This document shows, one piece after another, positions 1-4,735 of a stretch of DNA of 14,851 nucleotides. Position numbers and translations under genes: made by a program. Below the pieces are notes generated by a model, which ran no database searches, was not told the origin of the DNA, and saw only the letters and a program-made list of their open reading frames with translations. The first letter of the stretch is position 1; each line of letters opens with the position of its first letter. Origin of the DNA: an uncultured Collinsella sp. (lineage in GTDB: Bacteria > Actinomycetota > Coriobacteriia > Coriobacteriales > Coriobacteriaceae); the NCBI GenBank assembly GCA_958421035.1, contig CATZKS010000047.1, positions 1 to 14,851 on the forward strand, in the 5' to 3' direction.

Positions 1-772
1 ATCCCAGCTCCTGCATGCGGCGGTAGATTTCGCAGATACCCTTGATGGTGAGCTGTCCGTCGACCACGTCGAAGGCGTCGGTCGAATCGGCGACGATGCT
101 GGCGAGACCGCCCGTGGCGATAACAGTGGCGTCCTCGCGGCCCAGCTCGCGCTTCATGCGCGTGACCAAGCCCTCGGCCATGGCGGCGGCGCCCATCACG
201 GCGCCCACCTTGATGCACTCCTCGGTATCGCGGCCGATGGCGTGCTCGGGCGCCTCGAGCGGAACGCTGGCGAGCTTGGCGGCACGGGCGGCAAGTGCGT
301 CCATGGAGATGCGGATGCCCGGCGCGATCGCTCCGCCAATGTAATAGCCGTCCTCATCGATGACATCGATATTGGTTGCGGTGCCAAAGTCCACCACGAT
401 CGCCGGGGCGCCGTAGAAAGTCTCGGCCGCAACGGCGTTGGCGATGCGGTCGGCACCCACAGCCTGAGGGCGTGCCGCACGCAGCTTGGTCACGGCGGCG
501 GTCTGCGGGCCGATGACGATGGCGTCTGCCGCGATGCGGTCGGCCACGGCGTGCCACTCGCGCGAGAGCTGCGGCACCACGCCGGCAAAGGCGATCGCGT
601 CGACCGCGTCGAGCGAAAGGCCGTACATCTTAAAGAAGCCCATCAGACGCACGTGGATCTCGTCGGCGGTATAGGAGCGGTCGGTGGGCATGCGCCACGA
701 CTGCACCAGCTCGTTTCCGTCAAACAGGCCCATGGCCGTCTGCGTGTTTCCCATATCGATAGCGAGCAGCAT
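1..772 (-). CDS. coaX: type III pantothenate kinase (CoaX), 3' end cut by window edge
   Basis: Phosphorylates pantothenate to 4'-phosphopantothenate, the first step of coenzyme A synthesis, in the cytoplasm. Read on the minus strand from ATG at 772, the protein begins MLLAIDMGNTQTAMGLFDG, the N-terminal phosphate-binding DxGNT motif of type III kinases (ASKHA fold). Further along are VGADRIANAVAA, then VDFGTATNIDVID with a second acidic/GTAT motif, and GGAIAPGIRIS, all diagnostic of CoaX. 257 codons are visible with no stop. Family members are about 255-260 aa, so only the last few residues are missing. A GGGAG ribosome-binding site lies 5 nt before the ATG. A TATACA -10-like box at 816-811 (minus) is the only promoter hint, with no matching -35. 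The gene is divergent from the tRNA that follows. Type III kinases are usually insensitive to CoA feedback and need a monovalent cation (family knowledge). Confidence 0.95.
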   Translation of the reverse strand, partial: MLLAIDMGNTQTAMGLFDGNELVQSWRMPTDRSYTADEIHVRLMGFFKMYGLSLDAVDAIAFAGVVPQLSREWHAVADRIAADAIVIGPQTAAVTKLRAARPQAVGADRIANAVAAETFYGAPAIVVDFGTATNIDVIDEDGYYIGGAIAPGIRISMDALAARAAKLASVPLEAPEHAIGRDTEECIKVGAVMGAAAMAEGLVTRMKRELGREDATVIATGGLASIVADSTDAFDVVDGQLTIKGICEIYRRMQELG

Positions 773-908
773 GTCTACTCCCGGTGTTGGCATAAAAGGA
801 CGCGCACCATTGTATACGCGCCGTCGGCAGCGCTAGGCTGTGATTCGTTCACGGCGATATGGGCTGAGGGTTTTAAATATGAAGGAATTATGCTCTACGA
901 GATTTTCC

Positions 909-937
909 TTGCCGTTTACCGAACTCCCTCGTAATAT
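909..937 (+). promoter_or_regulatory. sigma70-type promoter of the tRNA-fMet gene
   Basis: TTGCCG (909-914) and TAATAT (932-937) are separated by exactly 17 bp. Transcription would start near 944, about 25 nt before the mature tRNA. No coding sequence lies between this promoter and the tRNA. The rest of 773-968 shows no gene. Confidence 0.55.
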
Positions 938-968
938 TCTTTCTTGCGCACATGAGGCGTCCAGACAT

Positions 969-1045
969 TGCGGGGTGGAGCAGTCTGGTAGCTCGCCGGG
1001 CTCATAACCCGGAGGTCGTAGGTTCAAATCCTGCCCCCGCGACCA
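969..1045 (+). tRNA. initiator tRNA-fMet (anticodon CAT)
   Basis: A complete 77-nt cloverleaf with encoded CCA. The acceptor stem is 969-975 with 1035-1041, the D stem GAGC/GCTC is 978-981 with 991-994, and the anticodon stem CCGGG/CCCGG is 996-1000 with 1008-1012. The loop is CTCATAA with CAT at 1003-1005, and the T stem GTAGG/CCTGC is 1018-1022 with 1030-1034. The three consecutive G:C pairs next to the anticodon loop and the non-Watson-Crick T1:G72 end pair are hallmarks of the initiator rather than the elongator Met-tRNA. In E. coli the 1:72 position is a C:A mismatch; a T:G wobble would serve the same purpose of allowing formylation and blocking elongation-factor use (inference). Confidence 0.95.
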
Positions 1046-1054
1046 AGAACTTGC

Positions 1055-1084
1055 AGCTCGTCGGCCTAGCCGGCGAGCTTTTTT
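1055..1084 (+). terminator. intrinsic terminator of the tRNA-fMet transcript
   Basis: An 11-bp stem (AGCTCGTCGGC at 1055-1065 with GCCGGCGAGCT at 1069-1079, one G:T wobble), a 3-nt loop and a run of five T (1080-1084). It starts 10 nt after the tRNA CCA end. Confidence 0.88.
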
Positions 1085-1134
1085 GTTATTTCGTGACCGT
1101 GCTTTCGGTCCAATTCTCAACCTCTCAAACAAAA

Positions 1135-1431
1135 TCTCGATCTGTAACATCTAGACCCGATTTGGACGGCTAGGTGTTACAGATTGAGATGTTGAGTTCC
1201 CGCCCGGACGGTTTGTCTAAATCTGTAACACAAGGGACGGATTTTGCCGAGTTGTTGTTACAGATTGAGATTTTCTAGCAGGCGGGTTTGGTTTGTCTCG
1301 ATTTGTAACAGGTAGGGGTCAAAAATGGGCCTAGCTGTTACAGATCTAGATTGTTGAGGATGGGTCGAGAGGAATATCTTGATCTGTAACAGTAAGACCC
1401 GGTTTTGCCGAGCAACTGTTACAGATTGAGA
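1135..1431. repeat. array of eight alternating 15-bp motifs forming four 55-bp palindromic units
   Basis: The forward motif TCTcgATCTGTAACA starts at 1135, 1216, 1296 and 1377. Its reverse complement TGTTACAGATtgAGA starts at 1175, 1256, 1336 and 1417. Successive motif starts are 40, 41, 40, 40, 40, 41 and 40 bp apart. Each forward/reverse pair makes a unit of exactly 55 bp (1135-1189, 1216-1270, 1296-1350, 1377-1431) with a 25-bp interior; units are joined by 25-26-bp linkers. The GTAACA/TGTTAC core is invariant. Interiors of units 1, 2 and 4 share a CCCG/CGGA-TTT-G-CGG-like core, and unit 3 fits better when reverse-complemented. Linkers share a GGTTTG stretch next to the motif, and its complement CAAACC follows unit 4. 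No credible ORF covers the array. It lies between the tRNA terminator and the reductase gene. Function unknown: it could be a cluster of protein-binding sites, a structured RNA, or a REP-like repeat. It is not a standard CRISPR because repeats are short and alternate in orientation. Confidence 0.9.
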
Positions 1432-1573
1432 CAAACCGACGGGCCGTCCCGCCCCATCCACCTGCCGCCACCTGATATTCGCCGATTTTCGTTGTGCCGC
1501 TGTACCCCCATGCCATATCCTCTAGACAATTACACGGCACCATCGCCGCCGCGCCTATAAGAGAGGAATGTCT

Positions 1574-3604
1574 ATGACCGCACCTGCATCCAAGCTGCTC
1601 CAGCCCATTACGGTTGGTCCCCTTGAGCTCAAGAACCGCATTATGTTTCCGCCGCTGACCACCGGCTACGAGGAGCGCGACGGTTCCATTGGCGAGCGCA
1701 GCCTGGCTTTTTACGAGCGCCTGGCCCGTGGCGGCGTGAGCTACATCGTCATCGGCGACGTCGCTCCTGTTATGACCGCGAGCCCCACGCCCAAGCTGGC
1801 AACCGACGCCCAGATCCCCACGTTTAAGGCGCTGGCCGATGCCGTCCACAAGCACGGCGCCAAGATCGCTTTGCAGCTGTTCCACCCCGAGTACGACGTG
1901 CCCGGGGTCGGCCACATGGTCATGGGATCCATGGCCGCCGCCAAGGCTGCGCAGGAGGCCAAGGCCGCCGGAGACGAGGAGACCTTTGCCGCCAAAATGA
2001 CCGAGTCCAACGAGATCCGCAATCAGGCCTACGCCAAGCTGCACCACGACATGCAGCACTTTGTGAACGAGGCCAGCGTGGAGCAGCTCACCCAGATCAA
2101 GGAGGCCATCGCTGCCTCGGCCGCTCGCGCACAGCAGGCCGGGATCGACGCCATCGAGGTCCACGGCGACCGCCTGGTGGGCTCGCTGTGCTCGGCCATC
2201 CTCAACCAGCGCACCGACGAATACGGCGGCTCGTTCGAGAACCGCGTTCGCTATGCGCTCGAGGTCGTCGCCGCCATTAAGGAGGCCGCGCCGCAGCTGA
2301 TGGTGGAGTACAAGCTCCCCGTGATCATGGAGAACCCTGACGGCACGCCGCGCGGCAAGGGCGGCCTGCAGCCCGACGAGGCCTGCGAGTTTGCCAAGCT
2401 GCTCGAGGGCGCGGGCATCGATATGATCCAGGTTGCACAGGCCAACCACACCGGCAACATGGGCGACACCATTCCGCCCATGGGTGCCATGCCCTACAAT
2501 TGGACGCTGCCCGTGGCCGAGCGCGTCAAGGCCTTGGTCTCCGTGCCGGTGGCAACCGTCGGCCGCGTGGTTTCGGTCGAGGCCGGCGAGAAGATCCTGG
2601 AGGATGGCTCGGCCGACATCATCGCCTATGGCCGCTCGCTCATGTGCGACCCCGACATTGCGCTGAAGGCCGCCACGGGCGAGCCTATTCGCGAGTGCCT
2701 CAACTGCAACAAGGGTTGCGTCGACGCGATTCAAAACCGCAAGTACATCTCGTGCGTGCTTAATGCCGAGAACGGCGATGAGGCGACCATCGCCATTAAG
2801 CCAGGCGAGGGCGACAAGAAGATCGCCGTGGTGGGCGGCGGTATTGCCGGCCTGGAGGCCGCTCGCGTGGCGGCCAAGCGCGGCTACGATGTGACCGTCT
2901 ATGAGGCGAGCGATCATCTGGGCGGCCAGATTGTGCTGGCAGCCGCGCCTCCGCGCAAGGACGAGATTATGCGCTCCGTTGAGTACTACGAGAAGATTCT
3001 GCCTGGCTTGGGCGTGAAGGTTGAGCTCAACCATGCCGCTACCGCTGAGGACCTCAACGCCGCCGATGCCGCGATTGTGGCCGTGGGCGCACACGACGTG
3101 GTCATTCCCGTTCCGGGTGCCGATTCGGACAAGGTCGTCTCGAGCTGGGACGTGCTGGCCGGCAAGGTGGAGCTTACGGGCCGCGTCGCCGTCATTGGCG
3201 GTGGCCTGGTGGGCACCGAGACTGCCGAGTACCTGCTGCAGCGCGGCTGCGAGGTGGCGATCGTGGAGATGCTCGACAAGATTGCCGCGGGCGAGTCCGA
3301 GACCATTCTGCCGCTGATTATGAGCGATTTTGCAGAGCACAACGTGGAGCAGCACGTGAAGACCCGTCTAACCGCCGTTACCGACGAGGGCGTGGAGGCT
3401 ATTCGTACTGCCGAAGACGGCACCGAGGAGCCGGTGAAGATTGCCTGCGATTACGTGGTGATGGCCGTGGGCTCCAAGGCCAACGCGTTTGACCTGGACG
3501 GCGTGACGGTGCCCGTGACCTGCGTGGGCGACTGCTCGGGCGAGCGCACCGCCGACATCGCGAGCGCCATTCGCACGGCATATCACGCGGCCAACGAGCT
3601 GTAG
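1574..3604 (+). CDS. old-yellow-enzyme-type NADH:flavin oxidoreductase with 4Fe-4S and FAD/NAD domains, HGDR active-site variant
   Basis: A 676-aa cytoplasmic ene-reductase of the 2,4-dienoyl-CoA reductase/enoate reductase/BaiCD-BaiH architecture: an N-terminal FMN TIM barrel (about 1-345), a 4Fe-4S cluster (C375-x2-C378-x3-C382-x11-C394), an FAD dinucleotide fold (VVGGGIAGLEA from residue 419) and an inserted NAD(P) fold (VIGGGLVGTETAEY from 540). RTDEYGGS is the family signature. Where dienoyl-CoA reductases carry an H-A-x-H-G-Y segment, this protein reads HGDR (197-200) and lacks the catalytic Tyr, so its substrate is probably different. As I recall, an HGDR motif marks gut bilirubin reductases (BilR); this is a candidate, not an assignment. 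An Ala/Lys/Glu-rich insert of about 35 residues lies near 120-160. I chose ATG 1574 over ATG 1568 because the GAGAGG ribosome-binding site (1561-1566) is 7 nt from the former and 1 nt from the latter. It is monocistronic, with a terminator downstream and no clear promoter upstream. Confidence 0.9.
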   Translation: MTAPASKLLQPITVGPLELKNRIMFPPLTTGYEERDGSIGERSLAFYERLARGGVSYIVIGDVAPVMTASPTPKLATDAQIPTFKALADAVHKHGAKIALQLFHPEYDVPGVGHMVMGSMAAAKAAQEAKAAGDEETFAAKMTESNEIRNQAYAKLHHDMQHFVNEASVEQLTQIKEAIAASAARAQQAGIDAIEVHGDRLVGSLCSAILNQRTDEYGGSFENRVRYALEVVAAIKEAAPQLMVEYKLPVIMENPDGTPRGKGGLQPDEACEFAKLLEGAGIDMIQVAQANHTGNMGDTIPPMGAMPYNWTLPVAERVKALVSVPVATVGRVVSVEAGEKILEDGSADIIAYGRSLMCDPDIALKAATGEPIRECLNCNKGCVDAIQNRKYISCVLNAENGDEATIAIKPGEGDKKIAVVGGGIAGLEAARVAAKRGYDVTVYEASDHLGGQIVLAAAPPRKDEIMRSVEYYEKILPGLGVKVELNHAATAEDLNAADAAIVAVGAHDVVIPVPGADSDKVVSSWDVLAGKVELTGRVAVIGGGLVGTETAEYLLQRGCEVAIVEMLDKIAAGESETILPLIMSDFAEHNVEQHVKTRLTAVTDEGVEAIRTAEDGTEEPVKIACDYVVMAVGSKANAFDLDGVTVPVTCVGDCSGERTADIASAIRTAYHAANEL

Positions 3605-3676
3605 TTAACATCGCAGCGGGGCGGGGCGGTAGCACGGATCCACCTCGCCCGACTGCGTCCCATCGGGTGTCAACCG

Positions 3677-3719
3677 GGGCGGGGTCTGCAAGCGCAGCAG
3701 GTCCCGCCCTTCTTGTTTT
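3677..3719 (+). terminator. intrinsic terminator after the flavin oxidoreductase
   Basis: GGGCGGG (3677-3683) pairs with CCCGCCC (3703-3709), continued by an imperfect inner stem (TCTGC/GCAG), and is followed by a T-rich tail TTCTTGTTTT. It ends the reductase transcript. Confidence 0.85.
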
Positions 3720-4044
3720 GCTCCAGTGGATGGCAATGCGCGCTAATCATGAGGAGTGAGGACGTCTACTGCCTTGCAGACCGCTCAAAATTATTAGGGG
3801 AGGGGTTAATAATTATATCCTCTATACCAAAGGACATAAAGAGATGCCAATTTTGTTGGCAGGCGAATGACGATTGGCTGCGAGCTAGCTACCAGCGTAA
3901 ATAATCGATAAAGAAATGTCGTAAATTGATGCCAAATGCCCAGATGCCACCGTTGCGATTTTCAATTAACTGCTACGTGCAAACAGCAAAATGCTACTAT
4001 CTAACATGCACGTAAGAAGGCAGATTAACGGTTAAGGCTAAGAA
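3720..4044. other. AT-rich intergenic region with small inverted repeats
   Basis: This stretch is clearly lower in GC than its surroundings and holds no convincing gene. A short frame starting at 3713 begins inside the terminator and has atypical codon use, so I do not call it. Visible structures are AATTATTA (3789-3796) with TAATAATT (3807-3814), an 8-bp inverted repeat spaced by 10 bp, and TGCCAA-ttttg-TTGGCA (3845-3861). AGATGCCA occurs at both 3842 and 3942. The composition suggests foreign DNA or a regulatory region for the downstream HTH gene; neither can be shown from sequence alone. Confidence 0.5.
3971..4014 (+). promoter_or_regulatory. possible promoter/operator of the orphan HTH gene
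   Basis: A perfect 8-bp inverted repeat, TACGTGCA (3974-3981) and TGCACGTA (4007-4014), encloses a -10-like TACTAT (3995-4000). TGCTAC is directly repeated at 3971 and 3992, 21 bp apart, about two helical turns. There is no good -35. An autoregulatory operator is plausible but inferred. Confidence 0.35.
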
Positions 4045-4449
4045 GTGGCAGGTATGTCGGAAGCAACAAGGACTCGCACGCATGCGCCCGAGGTTAGGCA
4101 GCGCGCCGTCGAGATCCTCCAAGAGGGGGTTGGTCACCGCGCCCTCGCCGCAAAGCTTGGCATTCCCCAGGCCACGGCTCGTCAGTGGGCCCGCGCATAT
4201 GACGTGGGCGGTGCCGATGCCGTGCTCAACGCGGGCGCTCGTCATCACACCTATTCGTACGAAGTAAAGCTCGCCGTGGTTAAGGACCGTCTGGAAAACG
4301 GCCTGACGGTTCGCGAGACCATGATCAAGTATGGGATTCCCAGCGAGTCTTCAGTCAAGGCTTGGTGCCGCCAGTATCGCGAGAGCGGCGAGTCCGCGCT
4401 GGTCGATAAGCCGCGCGGTCGCAAGCCGCGCGTTAAAAAGGAGGAATAG
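4045..4449 (+). CDS. orphan double helix-turn-helix protein, IS3 OrfA-like
   Basis: A 134-aa DNA-binding protein resembling the first ORF (OrfA, helix-turn-helix part) of IS3/IS150-group transposases. Two HTH units are visible. The first is about residues 14-60, with VRQRAVEILQEG, HRALAAKLGIPQATARQWARAY. The second is about 70-115, with YEVKLAVVKDRLENGLTVRETMIKYGIPSESSVKAWCRQY. It ends in a basic tail, PRGRKPRVKKEE, which in OrfA proteins precedes the coiled coil and frameshift to OrfB. Here no OrfB, no DDE catalytic domain and no terminal inverted repeats are visible, and a terminator follows at once. It is therefore an insertion-sequence remnant or a domesticated regulator. GTG 4045 is preferred because AAGG lies 7 nt upstream; ATG 4054 is possible but has a poorer site. 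Codon use matches the host, arguing against very recent arrival. Confidence 0.8.
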   Translation: MAGMSEATRTRTHAPEVRQRAVEILQEGVGHRALAAKLGIPQATARQWARAYDVGGADAVLNAGARHHTYSYEVKLAVVKDRLENGLTVRETMIKYGIPSESSVKAWCRQYRESGESALVDKPRGRKPRVKKEE

Positions 4450-4461
4450 CGAACGGGATGG

Positions 4462-4484
4462 TGCGCCCACAGGGGCGCATTTTT
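4462..4484 (+). terminator. intrinsic terminator after the HTH gene
   Basis: A perfect 7-bp stem TGCGCCC (4462-4468) / GGGCGCA (4473-4479) with an ACAG loop and five T (4480-4484), 13 nt after the stop codon. It isolates the HTH gene transcriptionally from the hydrogenase operon. The following 250 bp contain no gene and no convincing promoter: a TATAAC box (4690-4695) lacks a -35, and TTGACC (4652-4657) lacks a -10. Confidence 0.88.
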
Positions 4485-4735
4485 CTTGCCGCGCCAACTT
4501 TTCGGACTGCCGCGAGCCTATCGGGACATCTTCCAACGTGGCCAATAAACCGCGCACAGTGGCCCGCGCGCCTGCCGCTGCGGTAAGGGAGCGTCACCCC
4601 TCTACTCCAATGCGGACAGACTCCTTACCCCGTACGCCTAAAACTCCCCAGTTGACCGAAAACCTGCCGCCGCCACTCCTCAATTGAGCTATAACGTTAA
4701 ACAATTGCAGCGTTTTTGCATGGGGGAGTGATGGT

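Noticed and set aside
833..1150. A 105-aa minus-strand ORF containing SRGQDLNLRPPGYEPGELPDC
   Set aside because: This is the familiar spurious translation of the antisense strand of a tRNA gene; it covers tRNA-fMet at 969-1045.
1135..1431. The repeat array as a CRISPR locus
   Set aside because: The repeat is only 15 bp, alternates in orientation, neighbouring interiors are related to each other, and no cas gene is near.
1492..1521. TTGTGC / TATCCT as promoter of the flavin oxidoreductase
   Set aside because: 18-bp spacing is acceptable but both boxes are poor matches, so it is not reported as a feature.
1346..3355. A 669-aa open frame on the minus strand
   Set aside because: Antisense to the flavin oxidoreductase; His/Gly/Leu-rich composition with no recognisable motif, and it runs through the repeat array.
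3713..3904. A 63-aa plus-strand ORF
   Set aside because: It starts inside the terminator tail, has no ribosome-binding site, atypical composition and no recognisable family.
4652..4695. A promoter for the hydrogenase operon from TTGACC (4652) and TATAAC (4690)
   Set aside because: The two boxes are 32 bp apart, far from the usual 16-18 bp, and neither has a proper partner.
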